Below, one piece after another: positions 48,980-64,000 of a stretch of DNA of 64,000 bases. The position numbers and the translations under genes were made by a program. Origin of the DNA: Arabidopsis thaliana. Taxonomy: Eukaryota; Streptophyta; Magnoliopsida; Brassicales; Brassicaceae. The DNA lies in contig NC_003074.8 in NCBI RefSeq assembly GCF_000001735.4, positions 2,790,101 through 2,854,100 of the forward strand, written 5' to 3'. Position 1 is the stretch's first letter; each line of letters begins with the position of its first letter. A model generated the notes under the pieces. That model was not told the origin of the DNA and searched no databases. It was given only the letters and a program-made list of their open reading frames with translations.

Positions 48980-50194
48980 ATGGCGCTTCATGGGTCTGGA
49001 GTTTTTTGTAAAGTAAGCTATAATTCTTCTCTTTGAGATTTACTTCCTTGATTCTTCAGCTCTAATCTATACTTAAATGTTTATCATACGTTTCTCGTAA
49101 GTAATCTCGAAATTTAGTCGATTTTCAATAAGAGCCCATTGATATTGGATGATTTATGGTTCATATACAGAGTTCTAATCTTGTCTGGTGTGAGAATTCT
49201 TACGGATTAGTAGGTATTGTACTAAGATTAAACCCTAGAAGAAATTCGATCAGAAAGTGTTTGAATTTCAACACTGAGATGTTCAATATCCGAATTTGTT
49301 GCTACTCCACTTGATGCAAATGGTTATGTGATTCTATTGTTGTGCTAATATGGCCTTGAATCGTTTGCTCCCTGATAGGTTTCAAACATGGTAGAGATCA
49401 CTTCTCCGTTTGGTGGTTCCATGAGGCTGCTTCACTTGCCTAAATCTTATCCGATTCACTGCAACATGGTTTCAGCTAGCAATACATTTGGGTCAGCTCA
49501 TCTCAAGCTGCAAAACAAAGAACCGTGTGAGTCTACTTGATTTTAGTTCGAGCATCTTATCTAGTAGAAGATCTGGTTTTGGATAAGACCGGTTTCTTTA
49601 GACTTGGTTCTGATTAGTGTTCTGGTAACATTTGAAGCAGGCTCCCGTTTAAGGCCTTGTCGAGTCAAACGCGAAGAAAATAACCAAACTGCGGATGTTG
49701 AAAGCATTTCAATGGATGAGAACACGTTGAAGCAAGATCTCGAGACTGCGGTCCAGGAAGAGAATTATGTGGAGGCAGCTAAAATCCGTGATAAACTAAA
49801 AGAGCTTCAAGAAGACAACAAAGCCTCTGTTTTATCAGCCAATTCTCGGTTCTACCAATCTTTCAGAAACGGGGATTTAGCTGCGATGCAATCACTATGG
49901 TCAAAATCAGGAAACCCGTGCTGTGTACATCCAGGGGCCAAAGGCATAACTGGTTATGATTACGTGATGGAAAGCTGGGAGCTTGTGTGGATGAACTATG
50001 AGTTTCCGTTACTGATTGAGCTGAAAGATGTCGAGGTTCATGTCCGAGGAGAAGTAGGTTATGTAACGTGTATGGAGTTTGTGAAGACGAAAGGGAGTAG
50101 TAGTTGGGGAGCTCAGTTTGTGTCGAATGTGTTTGAACGGATCGATGGACAATGGTTTATATGCATTCACCATGCTTCTCCTGTTGATATTTGA
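48980..50194 (+). CDS. UVR-motif and NTF2/SnoaL-like-fold protein, probably plastid-targeted
   Basis: Three exons: MALHGSGVFCK (48980 to about 49012), VSNMVEITSPFGG (from about 49379 to 49526) and the main exon (about 49642-50194), with phases joining KEPC|SRLRPCRV. The first 70 residues lack acidic residues and are rich in Ser/Leu/His, compatible with a transit peptide. A UVR-type helical hairpin follows (DLETAVQEENYVEAAKIRDKLKELQ). The C-terminal half is an NTF2-like fold with FYQSFRNGDLAAMQSLWS, CVHPGAKGITGYDYVMESWELVW and an AQFVSNVFERIDGQWFICIHHASP end. Plant proteins pairing UVR with this fold are known but their ligands are not. Stop TGA 50192-50194. I recall AT3G09250. Confidence 0.87.
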
Positions 50195-50556
50195 TCAAAG
50201 AATCGAAGAAACGATACACATTTTCAAAACGTTTTATTTTTATATGCGTTTGGAGGTTGCGGTGGGATACATTGGTGGTTTGCTTAAGGGTGATGAAGGA
50301 CTGTTTTTTATTTCTGAGGTTGGCGATTGGGAATGAAAACGCCACACAAACGAGAAGAGGCATAAGTTGTGACGTTTGTACTAGAAGAGGCACAAAGGAT
50401 CATTTTATTATAACCAGAGCCTTGTAGATCTGGCAAATCATGTAGACAATGAAAAATGAGAAGAAAAATAAACTCTTTTTATTAGAACCAAGACCTCATG
50501 AATCTTGGTCACTCACAAAGTAAAACATAGGAAAAACACATTGAAACAGAAATAGC
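50195..50556. other. Convergent spacer
   Basis: 3' UTRs of the UVR/NTF2 gene (plus) and PYK10 (minus). No other feature seen. Confidence 0.4.
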
Positions 50557-53630
<3,074 letters not shown>

Positions 53631-56193
53631 TTTTGTTTGTAATTCTGATTTTATTCAAGAAAAAATGTTTAGGATGGTTCTTTTACATATCGAAGACGTT
53701 CTTTATATAGTGATCTTCGAATCAATTATTGATCTCTCTTTATGTTTTTATAATAATATACCCAGCCAGGCCATATTAATCAATTTTTAAGTTTTCATTT
53801 TGTATATATCAAGATATCGTGTTTTCTGTCATATCCTAATTATTACTACGTACATGGATATTGACGTTATAGGTTGTATATTGTTTCTTTACCTTTTTAT
53901 TTGACTAAACTATATGCACAGTTATTATATTTAAATAGGATGATTTATTTGCATGGTCTAGACTCTAGATCCGTCGATCGTTGTATTTCTTTTGATTTTT
54001 TTAACATTTAGAACATATAATATTCCGCGTGTCCAACGAGTGTATATTAAAATGTGAAATTTATATGATTATTTTATTTAGTAATATCCAGTAATACCAT
54101 ATAATAATAAGGCCCTAATAATAACTCATATCGAATATCGTTGCCCGATTTTCTACAACTCCTATAATAAACAGTGGATTGTTTTTTTTTTCTCTTTTTT
54201 TTTCTGAAGGTAAAGACCACGGTCCGTGTCTGTATTTGTTTTCAAATTTTAAACATACTCCGATAATGAAAGAATGGAGTATAATACTATCTCGTGTTTC
54301 ACGAGATACAACTTTATATGCATGATATCGGATCATCCAATGAATCATATTATATCAATAATTTCCCCAAAAAAGTAATCGTTATAACTGAAAAGAAAAA
54401 ATGTAATCAACATGTTATCAGCTATGGTGGTCAACAGTTGGAACCATGGTTGTATCATCTTAGAGCATATTTCCCAATTAAGACATGTCTATCAGATAAG
54501 CTGTTGCTTACAAATGTATTAATGCTATCTAACAAGTAACAAGGGTGACTGGGTGAGCGACACCACTCCTCTTTATGTGGATACTGGATACGCCTTTAAT
54601 CCATATCACATGTTTCAGCTGCAGTCTAGAATTTTCAGATAATATAAAGAAAAAGAAAAAAGTCAAAACAATATTAAACTGTAGTACTGAATAAATCTTT
54701 TTGATTTTTTTTTTTTTTTGTCGACTAAAAGAATGATGTTATCTTTTTTTTTACTTGTGAATTTTGTTCTTCTTTTTCTTTTGCCTTTTATTACAATAAC
54801 CACCCGAAGAATAAATGAATCCTAACAATGAAACTTTTATTTTATATTATTTGACAATTTCGACTGTTGGGGACCAAATCTAAGCCGAGCGCATGCGTAA
54901 CTATAAACTATTGACGTTGAACAAATAAATAGTGTTAAACTATATGTTTAAAATTGTTGATCTATCATAGTTTATCGAGCATATGGAACTACTATATATA
55001 TGTTAGTCATGGTAGTTTAATATAGACATCCTATACATAAAAGAACTTAGAATCCTAGTCAAGTTGTTGGTACACTTCGTTGCAGTGGCGAGTCCAAAAA
55101 CAATTTTCATTGGGGCAGGATTTACTTACACCCACACCACAGCATGTACATGCTTGGTATAAAAGAATGGTTTTTAAAGATCCACTAGGAAAAAAAGACT
55201 GATTCTAGCCAATTATTCCGATTGTCTCTCACAATTACTTATATAGACAAACAAATTCTGATGTGGAACTCGCACCCACACCAAAACGTGTACATCCGCT
55301 CTTGCTTGGTTGCATGTAATAATATAAATTTTATCAATACAATTTCAATGTATAGTTATGTTTTGCTAATGAATCCAATATAATTTTTAAGGACTATATC
55401 TATCGCCATAATGAAATCTGTTAGATTTGAAATAGATAAATAGTAGTTTACGGGTCAGAGAAAGAAAGGCTGTTTGTGTAGTTTTACACCATGCCAAATT
55501 GAAAATTTAACACTGGTCCAATAGAAAGAAAAAAAAAACTAACCACGTTGTAACTTCCATAAAATCTCATAAGTTTCGTGTTCCTTAAGGTATAAAGTAG
55601 GAGTTAGAATCGCTACGAATTATTTTCTCGTTTTTGAGTCAAAATATATAATTCCGATTCTTTTTTTCTCGTTATCTTCTCAGTTCATTTCGACGGTCGT
55701 ATAAATCGTTTACTCGGTAATTTATTGGTGGACGGTGGGCTCTTCCATTTCCTTATTTTCTTAAAACATTTTTATTATATTAAAATATACCATGCGATCC
55801 ACGTTAGTAATTTTATTATATAAAAAATTAGGTCGCGCTATTTGAAAGCGAAAATGATAGCATGACCATCTGAGGGATCCATCACCGTGCCTACAACTAG
55901 ATGATTTCATAACACAAATGTATGTCGCCATGCTAATTTACCAATTAATTCCATAAGCTTCATTTTTGTCTCGGGACTCATTTCTTCGTATTAAAAACTT
56001 ATCTAATTAACTTCACGAATCATGTATAACTTCTTGTTCTCCAATCCAATTATTGTTGTAAACAACCATCAATAGAACTCGTAGCTCAACATCGCTAAAC
56101 GCTAACAAAACCAACAAAAAGTTTCGATGTATATATGTTCAATTAAAATAACATATTTTTATCCATTTTAATTCTATAACTAGTGTTTTCTAA

Positions 56194-56229
<36 letters not shown>

Positions 56230-58306
56230 TCCATTAAATTTTTGAACGACATTTAACTTGGAACAAATTTTGTTTTAAAACCCTTTAACAAAAAAAAACC
56301 CCAAATTTATTTTATAAAACGACGTTAAGATTGTAATCGATATGAAAAAAATATATTATAATACGAAAAATATGTAATTGGTTTGTGCTGATATTGTTGT
56401 GTTACTATTTAGATTCAAATGTGAGATAATAATACATGTTGGTGAAATGAAAAAAAGACTGTGTAAGCGTTTCTTTATTTCTTTCGTCAGATTGTAGATC
56501 CAATCTTTTGACTTTGAGTATTACAAGAAGATATTGGAAATTGTAGATAAGATGCATGGTGTTCCTAATTGTGTTCAATCAATGGCTCCTTCGATCATTA
56601 AATGTCCACTGCATATGTACATATACATATTTTATGGTTTGAATTAATATTTGGAACAAAAATAAATTAGATAGGAAAAAACTTTTTCAGTGGCACTGAG
56701 AATGGCAAGAAGGCATAAATCTATTCTTTGATATTGATTAGTAACAGTATAACAGAGCCAATAATTGATTTTAGTCACAGATCCGATACGCCTGTGATGA
56801 TTTTATTTATTTATTTATTAAATAACATTAATTTCCCTTTATTCATCAACCACTCGTCATTTCATTACAATTTCAATAATCCAATTAACAAATCTAGTGT
56901 TGAATAAGCTTGTTTTGTTTTCGTCACCACTTAGACAGCTTGATTTAGACTTAATCAGCTAATTGGATAATTAATCCTATTGCATTATAATTCTTTTTTA
57001 CTTTTCTGACGACCCTACATGGACCTTTTTAAGACCAATGAAGCAAGGTCGTGACACTGGTTAGTGGTTAATTATGATGTAAATTAGTTTAGCTATGTGT
57101 GTGGGTTACAAAGGAAATCTGAATAAGGGACATTTTTTTCCTTTTTTTTTACGGTTTAGTTTAGACACTACGTTTGTCAAAAAAAATTTATTTTTTTTCT
57201 CTGAAAGATCTGTCAATACTCAATTATTGAGGCATTCTAATTCAATGAACACGGAAAGTTGAACCAATTAACTGCCAACTTATTTCTTATCTTAAAATAT
57301 TATGTAGTCACTAATGGCACCATTATACGTACTACATTAAAAGGATATATTTGTTTTTCCTAAATTGCAAACTTTTAATATGTTCAATTTTATTTTTTGT
57401 CGGCTTAATATGATCAAATTTTCAGCATGTACCATTAATTTTTATTTATAAATCCTGATATCTACTTAAATTATCTAAGTGTTTTAAAATTTAAATAAAA
57501 CATATACTAACAAGTCACAATCTACTACATATCTTCATAAAATTCCAAATATATATTTTTCTCATTTCATTTACCCCTTTTTCTTAAATTATTTACTGTC
57601 AGTTTCGTTTGTATTTATTTCTCGTTTAGTTATTTTTTTTTCTTATTTAACTTAAATTATAGATTTACCATTTGAAATAGATATGATATTTGAACTTTAT
57701 AATTGCTTTGTCTTACTATATAATACAGTTCCGTAATCATGAGTTAAAACTGTATTTTATAATATAAATATATTCTACGTATAGTTCGTAAAGTCACTAG
57801 TATAATTTTGGTAGATAATCCAAAATGTATCTATGTAAATCTGGGAGTGATCAAGTGTAAAGTGTATTTTCCACAGAATTGAGCAATAATTAATATTTTA
57901 ATTAGGCGTTGAGTCAAACACATTATCATATCAGGATGGGATAAATCCATAAAGTCAGAACGGATATATAAATCGAAAGTAATAATATCTGTATGAAAAT
58001 TAAAACTCGCCGAAAAAATAATAATTAAAACTCACACGTACTAATGTCTATTGCCTAATGGTTATAACTTCAGATCTTACTCTGCTAAAATTTCTTTTAT
58101 TAAACATGTTTTCTCCTTTATTTTTGTTTTTGTCAGTAACTCTCTGAGTCCAACTCCGATTTATGTGTTTTTGGAAAGTGTTATTTATAGAATAACCATA
58201 TAGAAGAAAACATTTACCAAAGAAGACGAAAATATAAAAATAAAGATGACATAGATATCAATTTTTTTCTGTTACCAAACAATGAATTACGATGGTCTTA
58301 TTACGT
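53631..58306. other. 4.7-kb AT-rich intergenic region
   Basis: Contains the PYK10 promoter (53631 to about 55000) and the 3' side of the tau GST gene. No convincing coding frame. A similar block (CACCCACACCA with GTGTACAT or ATGTACAT and CTTGG) occurs near 55130 and 55272 and might be the decayed end of a transposon near 55080 (GCAGTGGCGAGTCCAAAAAC). An (AT)n tract lies at about 56199-56230. Confidence 0.4.
56197..56231. repeat. (AT)n microsatellite
   Basis: About 15 uninterrupted AT dinucleotides within an A-rich context. Confidence 0.85.
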
Positions 58307-59126
58307 TTAATTAGATGTAACACTTCCAAACATGGCCTTCAAAACAGCCACGAGCTTCTCCTTAGGGGGCAAGACTTCCTTAATAAAGTTATTTCCCACG
58401 AAATCTTCCGACCAACGTTGAAGTTTTGGAAACTCCTCCGCGGTCATGATCGTGACGCCTGAAGCTTCTTGGAAAATCCCTAACCAATATCCTATGAAAT
58501 CAGCTGCTATATCGACAAATCCAATTGTCTCTCCTCCGAAAAAAAGTTTATCTCCAAGCTCCTTTTCTAAACATTTCAAACCCTCATAAGCCTCTTTCAC
58601 TTCTTTTTCTCTTTCACTCTCCGGTCCCCAACAAGCTTTCTTCACTGCTAACATTACCTGAAACCCAGAGACCAATACAATGCTCTTTAAGACATGTAGC
58701 TTGATTCTTGATATTACGTGAATACTTTGATATCCGATTCAAGTATCACTATATAAATCTTAAAACAAATATATCTTAAGAATAAGATCAAAATAAATTT
58801 ACCTTTTCATCCACATACTTAGCCCAAAACCGGGCCATGGCACGTTCATAAGGATCTTGAGGCAAGATCGTGTGAGTTGTCTTCCACGTATCTTCGATGT
58901 ATTCGACAATCACCAATGATTCGGCTATCGATCTACCATTGTGGATGAGGACAGGGACCTTCTTGTGTATAGGGTTGTACTTGAGAAGCATAGGGCTCCT
59001 GTTTCCATAAACATCTTCTTCAATGTACTCATAAGGTATGCCCTTAAGTTTTAGGACCATCTCTACTCTTTTGCTAAAAGGACTTCCCCATAAGCCCAGA
59101 AGCTTTACGTGCTCTTCTTGGTTCAT
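58307..59126 (-). CDS. GSTU8: Tau-class glutathione S-transferase, 224 aa
   Basis: Conjugates glutathione to electrophilic or xenobiotic substrates in the cytosol. Two exons, as in nearly all tau GSTs: 59126 to about 58802 and about 58658 to 58307. The N-terminal thioredoxin-like domain has [19 protein letters not shown] with the catalytic Ser in [30 protein letters not shown] (the cis-Pro after KVP and the glutathione-binding ES) and the C-terminal helical domain with [34 protein letters not shown] and [10 protein letters not shown]. Stop TAA 58309-58307. Identified as AT3G09270. Confidence 0.93.
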
Positions 59127-59360
59127 CTATATATCCTGTTTAAAGAAAATATACCGGTTTGGCTTTCCCTTTGTGTGTGTGTGTTTTATTGAGCAATGAT
59201 GGTTAGCAGTTATTTATAACCACTTTGGATTTGGTTAAATGGATGTATGAAGAATAGTTGGTCACGAGAATAATCAGATTAATGTTTCGTAAAATTTGAA
59301 ATTAACAAATAGGATGAATATTAGGTGGTCAACTTTTTGACTTTAAATGAGGGTAGTGGT
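59127..59360. promoter_or_regulatory. GST upstream region
   Basis: Upstream of the GST start, with a (TG)n run near 59170 (GTGTGTGTGTG) and AT-rich DNA. No specific regulatory site can be assigned. Confidence 0.3.
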
Positions 59361-59363
59361 TGA

Positions 59364-59677
59364 AGGCCTGTTCTTTTCTCAATCGCTCAATTAGCGACAG
59401 CGACCAGAAAAATAGAGGTTTAAATGCTTTATAATTAAAAGAATAGGTTCATAATACAGCTGACAGAGAAAACCAGCGACAACTTTAGATTTATAAACGA
59501 TGGAGATGAAGTCGCTGAAAAAATCAGCGTTCACCGGCGACATCTCTTTTTCGAATTTAATGTCGTTGCCTTTTTTTTATCTGTAGCTGCTTTAACTTTA
59601 GCGACACTAATTAGATAAATCCAGTGCTTTTTTCAGTCGCTAACTTGAGTCGCGACGATTGGGAAAAGAACAGGCCC
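59364..59677. mobile_element. Non-autonomous DNA transposon (MITE), 314 bp
   Basis: The left end AGGCCTGTTCTTTTCTCAATC and the right end, reverse-complemented, GGGCCTGTTCTTTTCCCAATC match over about 22 bp with two mismatches in the part shown; similarity resumes further in (TTAGCGAC on both sides). TGA occurs at 59361-59363 and 59678-59680 as a possible 3-bp target duplication. The interior carries several GCGAC motifs and no coding frame. Superfamily is uncertain: 3 bp suggests PIF/Harbinger or CACTA. Confidence 0.7.
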
Positions 59678-59680
59678 TGA

Positions 59681-60819
59681 GTAGCGTGCTGTGTTTTTAT
59701 TACTACATCAAAATTGTTTAAAATTCCACATAAATTAGGGTGGTAAGATACGGTTTTTTTTTACTCCCTGTTTTTTTTTTGCATAATCGTTTCGTAATTG
59801 AAGAAATTTTTTTTGAGTATTATATTATACTCCGTATTAAGGGAAAATTTAATGATACCGACAGCTTTTGACGGATTCAATACTTTCATGCTAAGTTTTG
59901 TTTTCGAATCTTTTATATTTGTGATTAGTTTTTTTTGTGAGGGGCTACGTAAGCAGTTACGTTCGACGAAAAAAAAAAAAAAAAAAACAGCAATTACGTT
60001 CACAAGTACTGTGGAAGAAACGGGTCTCTCTATCCGGAATTTTCAAAATAGGCCTATCTTCGCTAGGCCCAATAGTAATGAATATTGAATACATCTTTGA
60101 CTTTTTTTGGAAATCCCTGGGAAAGGCTCAAAACTAAACTAGGATAAGGAATTTGATTGGGCTGATTTGAAACCCAATTGAACCGAAACCTATTGGGCCC
60201 CTTTTTTAGTGAGGTAACATTTTTTTTTTTTTTTTTTTTATGTTTTCCAAGTTATATAAGCTTTGATTTTATGTTATCAAAACATATACTGTAGTTCACT
60301 TAATTCGATAAAATTGATTCATTTGATGAATATAAATGTTAAATTCGAATGCTGTAAAAAAAAAAAAAAACTAATATTTTAATGTAAGATATAATGTCAA
60401 ATTTCTTAACTTGTAGGTTCTATAAATTGGCTTCTTGTTGAACAAAGAAATACAAAATGTAATCTTCCAAACTATTTTTCTGCTCTGTCCACATTATTTA
60501 GATGACATTGTGGGTTTGCTTTAACTAAAATCATCAGTTATATCGATCCGACCCTGGGTTCGAGCTGAATTTGTTTTAAGAAAAGTTTTATTGTATATCA
60601 CCTGGCTTCTTCTATATAGTATGACTAGCACTAAAATTTAATGTGACTTTTATTATTTTGTAAGATAAATTTAAAACTTGGAAAATAAACAGAGAATGAG
60701 AATGAAGCTCAAATTATATAACTAAATACGAAGAAGACAAAAAATAAAATAGAATCATTTTATATCACAAAAACCAAAATACAAAGAAAATATTTACAAA
60801 GATTAACGAAAAGTCAAAA
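59681..60819. other. AT-rich spacer with homopolymer runs
   Basis: Long A or T runs lie near 59760-59785, 59970-59987, 60219-60240 and 60356-60370. GGCCCA near 60066 and GGGCCCC near 60195 are isolated promoter-like motifs without an adjacent gene start. No gene seen. Confidence 0.4.
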
Positions 60820-61158
60820 TTAAACTAACACTTTAGGGGTCTCAGTCTCCTTTTCATCATAATTGGGTTTGTGTTTCCTCGTAGCCCTTATATAGCAAAA
60901 CACTACCACAAGAAACGTTGTAGCTAAGCCTCCGAGAATAACTCCACCTCCGGCAACCGATCTTTCCACCGTGGAATGGTGGTGGCCTCGCCGTACAGTC
61001 TCTTCCAAATGTGAAACCTCCGGTGCTTCTGCCTCCTCTCCTGGCCATTCGTGCCTGCCGAGTTTCCTTGTTGCCGGAGGCTCAGCTTCCGATGAGGCTG
61101 CCGCCATGGAGAAGACGTACGTTAGCAAGAAGCATAGAACTATATGTTTCGCATCCAT
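60820..61158 (-). CDS. Small secretory-pathway single-pass membrane protein of unknown function, 112 aa
   Basis: One exon from 61158 (MDAKHIVLCFLLTYVFS) to the stop at 60822-60820. An N-terminal hydrophobic signal peptide is cleaved probably near AAASSEA. A polar acidic and His-rich segment follows (GRHEWPGEEAEAPEVSHLEETVRRGHHHST), then a glycine-rich transmembrane helix (AGGGVILGGLATTFLVVVFCYI) and a short basic then acidic tail (RATRKHKPNYDEKETETP). I do not recognise a family beyond plant unknown small membrane proteins. I recall AT3G09280. A TATA-like element and T-rich stretch lie just upstream (about 61160-61230). Confidence 0.8.
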   Translation of the reverse strand: MDAKHIVLCFLLTYVFSMAAASSEAEPPATRKLGRHEWPGEEAEAPEVSHLEETVRRGHHHSTVERSVAGGGVILGGLATTFLVVVFCYIRATRKHKPNYDEKETETPKVLV

Positions 61159-64000
61159 TTTTTTTTTTTTTTGAGATGATTGTGTTAATGGAGTTATTTA
61201 TAGGTCAATATTTTTCTCTTAGGATATATATTTTTTTTCCTCTTGCAACAATTTTCTTTTTGTTTTTATCGGAAGACTAGAGAGATCGTGTGGTGTCATA
61301 TGGAAATTTCCGAGTGTTACGTTTCCGGGAAAATCGGGTAGATATAAGTTTAGAATTTAGACCGGAATATGATTTTAGTAAAGTTTTTTTGATAAAGAAA
61401 TTAATTTCCGCTGTGTTCTTCAATGGAGCTGTCGGGTTGGCCGGAGGAATCATACGGGTGTACACGTGAACTAGAATTAAAAATATTATTAAATTTAACA
61501 ATTCGTTCCAAAAAGTCTACACATTGTATTGATATGTGTATTATACACGTACTCAATCATCAAAGGAATCCAGAAATTTTGCTAAAGCAATTTTAGAACA
61601 TCATCTTTTTATTATTTCTCAAATTAGTATTTAGGAATATTTTAAACTTATTCATAACTTATGTTTTCTATTTTAGAATTTAAAGATACAAACCCTTTGA
61701 AAATTTAAAATTTACACTATGAATTATATAAACTAACATAGAAATCGGATTAATATTATTAGATAGTTCTTATAGAAGAATACAATCAACATGATTTTTA
61801 AAATGACTTGAATGTACAACCAATTGAACCAATAGATCTATCTATATCTCAGTTTCCAAATGGCGACACATGTGTTATCGCTTTTCGCCTAAAACTATTT
61901 TGCTAAATTAAACACTTATATTTTAGAAGCTGAAACACAGAAATTTAGGGATTTTTGAGGAGTCTAAATGACTAAATTGAAACTGATGATTTTTTAAGTT
62001 GGAAACCAGAGTAGATCCCTAGCTACTATTAGATTAAACATAGTAAAGTTTCTTATATAAGTGAATCAAAGACAGCGAGATCTATGATGTGTTTATATGT
62101 AAAGTTTGTCTGAAATGTGTTTTGATTAAAGTAGGAAGTGAAGCTACTTTGTCTCGAGGCAAGGACCAAGGTGGTCGGGAAGTAGCTTCCTCTTTGTTTT
62201 GTGTTTTATTATAGTTTTCGAGATTATGGTGTTAAAAAAGAGATAGAAAATTGGTATATATGTGTTTGATCAAAAAAGAAAAATGGTATATATGTGTGTG
62301 TATGGATCGGATGTAAAAATATATGTAGTTGGGAAATATTCGATTTATAGTTAGAACTGATAAGTTTAAATTCATCAATAATTGAGATTTAGAAACTTCG
62401 CTAATTACCCATGCCAATTCTGTCAAGTCATGGGTTAATTAGACAATTTAAGTTTTGAATAAAGAGAAAATGTTTGCTTATATAATGGTACTTTTAGTTG
62501 TTTATGTGAAGAATATGTCCACATATTATATTTTTCATGTATGTGTATGGTTTGCGTTAATGGATACTACACCTCGTTTGTCTAGGTTTAAACTCCCCTA
62601 TATGAAAAGTGGAGTCAAATTTCTACAAGACCGAGTCCTTTTAGAGAGTATAGGCAACATATAGTCTTTGCCAAAAGACATATTTGAGCACAAATTCGGA
62701 TTAGACACGTGTGGTAGGTTAATTTGGTTTGATTTAAAAGTATCGCACAAATGTAAAGCTCTCGCCTTTTGAAGAGCCGATGAGAGCAAAACAAGCAAAT
62801 CATAACCTGTATTTTCCTTTATTTCGACAAAGACAAACCTCTTTCCTCTTGTCGTTATAGAGAATTAAAGAAATAGATCATTAGTTACAGAATTTATTCT
62901 CATAACCCTTTCTCATGATTAGTCTACTATTTTTCTTTGATGCCGACAGGTAACTTTATTTTATTTACACAAAAAAAAAAAACTCACGACTAGACAGAGT
63001 TTATAGATAAATCTGAAAAATCTTAACAAAAATATATATCCAAACATTAGTTTACATATAAAAGTAAAACAAAATTTCAATAGTAACTCTAAAAATAGTC
63101 TTCTTGTGAATACTTTTATCCATTTCCTCTTTTTCTAACCAATCAAAATTTTGTTACCTAACAAAAAAAATAACGGAAATTTTCTATTGGGTTTCAAGTA
63201 AATAAGAGAAGCTGAATAAATTTTACAAAAGGAAAACAAATGTTTTTCCCTATATATGTACTAACGAACTAAATAAATCAATAATTGCGAGGAGAATAAA
63301 TAATGATCCGAGGGAAGATCTCATTGGCATACAAGGCACAATAAGAATAAGCAAGGAAAGGCAGTCAAAAGAAGTCGAATATTATTTGTCTGTTAGAAAG
63401 CATAATCCTAAGTTCCCATCATTGGCTCATAGAGAACATATAATCTTTCTCCAATGATTTGATGTCTCACACTCACTAGTCACTACTTTTACTTTTCACA
63501 TTTTATATGCCATTTGCTTGCGCAAAAATACACTGCGAATGAAGTGGTTGTAATTTGTGGTTTCATTAGTTTGATCGATCGACATAAAACGATTTGTAAC
63601 AATAGATCCAAAACAGTTGCAAGTCGATCGATAACTAGTATGGGTTCAAGTCCATGAAATTCAATCACAGCTTTGCGGAATTCAATTGCTTAGATTTCTT
63701 GAAGAGTTTTGTTAGGAATTTCATGTCTCAACAAGAAGAAACTTAAAATAACACATAACGAATGTTAGCTAACATAAACATATTCACGTTGTAAATGCAT
63801 TACGTTTTAATCTTAGAAATTCATGAATGTCTATATTCTTAAAGAATACCATAAATTTATCAGTACAGATTCGACATCCCATCAATCATTCGCATAGTTA
63901 TAGCTCTAAAGATCTATCCAGTACAATCATATCAAACAAAGAAGGCTAAGACATACGAATGGACATGATAGAACATGAACAACAAAATTTTGTTTTCCAC
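61159..64000. other. 2.8-kb AT-rich intergenic region at the right edge
   Basis: No frame on either strand shows family similarity; the short open frames look random. A 10-bp perfect stem (GAAGCTACTT at 62140 with AAGTAGCTTC at 62180, 30-nt loop) is the only structured piece noted. It probably contains the upstream region of the next gene beyond the window. Confidence 0.4.

Noticed and set aside
54115-54539. Short frames on both strands upstream of PYK10
   Set aside because: AT-rich, no conserved content, no promoter or splice context.
55080-55330. Possible transposon end (GCAGTGGCGAGTCC) with repeated CACCCACACC block
   Set aside because: No partner end or target duplication could be found; left only as a note in the spacer entry.
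60530-60580. GGGTTCGAGC block resembling a tRNA T-arm
   Set aside because: No matching acceptor, D or anticodon arms within tRNA distance.

Overview
The window is plant nuclear DNA that I recognise as Arabidopsis, almost certainly A. thaliana chromosome 3 (about AT3G09100 to AT3G09280). Locus names are recalled, not searched. The genes have short GT-AG introns and AT-rich spacers. The set of an mRNA capping enzyme, HY2, MED27, ribosomal P0, pTAC13, laccase 7, MYB1, a BSK pseudokinase, PYK10 and a tau GST in this order is diagnostic.

Layout. 1-3.4 kb: 5' part of the capping enzyme gene (minus; runs off the left edge). 4.2-12.7 kb: tandem DUF674 array on the minus strand. Only the third copy (10994-12673) is open throughout; copy 1 carries a frameshift, copy 2 an in-frame stop, and a fourth copy survives only as 3' exon remnants between them. 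A single-exon gene of unknown family (9212-10405, plus) and a Tourist-like MITE lie inside the array. 13.6-15.2 kb: HY2. 15.7-16.8 kb: a two-RRM gene whose second RRM is broken by a 5-bp tandem duplication. 17.3-18.2 kb: long inverted repeat. 18322-28793: a 10.5-kb Mutator-like element flanked by a perfect 9-bp target-site duplication, with a decayed mudrA-type transposase and a convergent DUF1985/Ulp1-protease gene. 29.2-40.4 kb: MED27, a lectin-like membrane protein, RPP0, pTAC13/NusG and laccase 7. 40.4-43.4 kb: AT-rich spacer. 43.4-50.2 kb: MYB1, BSK-type pseudokinase and a UVR/NTF2-fold protein. 50.5-53.6 kb: PYK10 beta-glucosidase with a KDEL end. 58.3-61.2 kb: tau GST, a MITE and a small membrane protein. 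The rest to 64 kb is non-coding as far as I can see.

The genes do not form a pathway or operon; each has its own promoter. The most informative structures are the decaying DUF674 array with its embedded orphan gene, the precisely bounded protease-carrying MULE, the 5-bp duplication in the RRM gene, the inverted repeat beside the MULE and two further small transposons. I found no evidence of a wholly new biological system.
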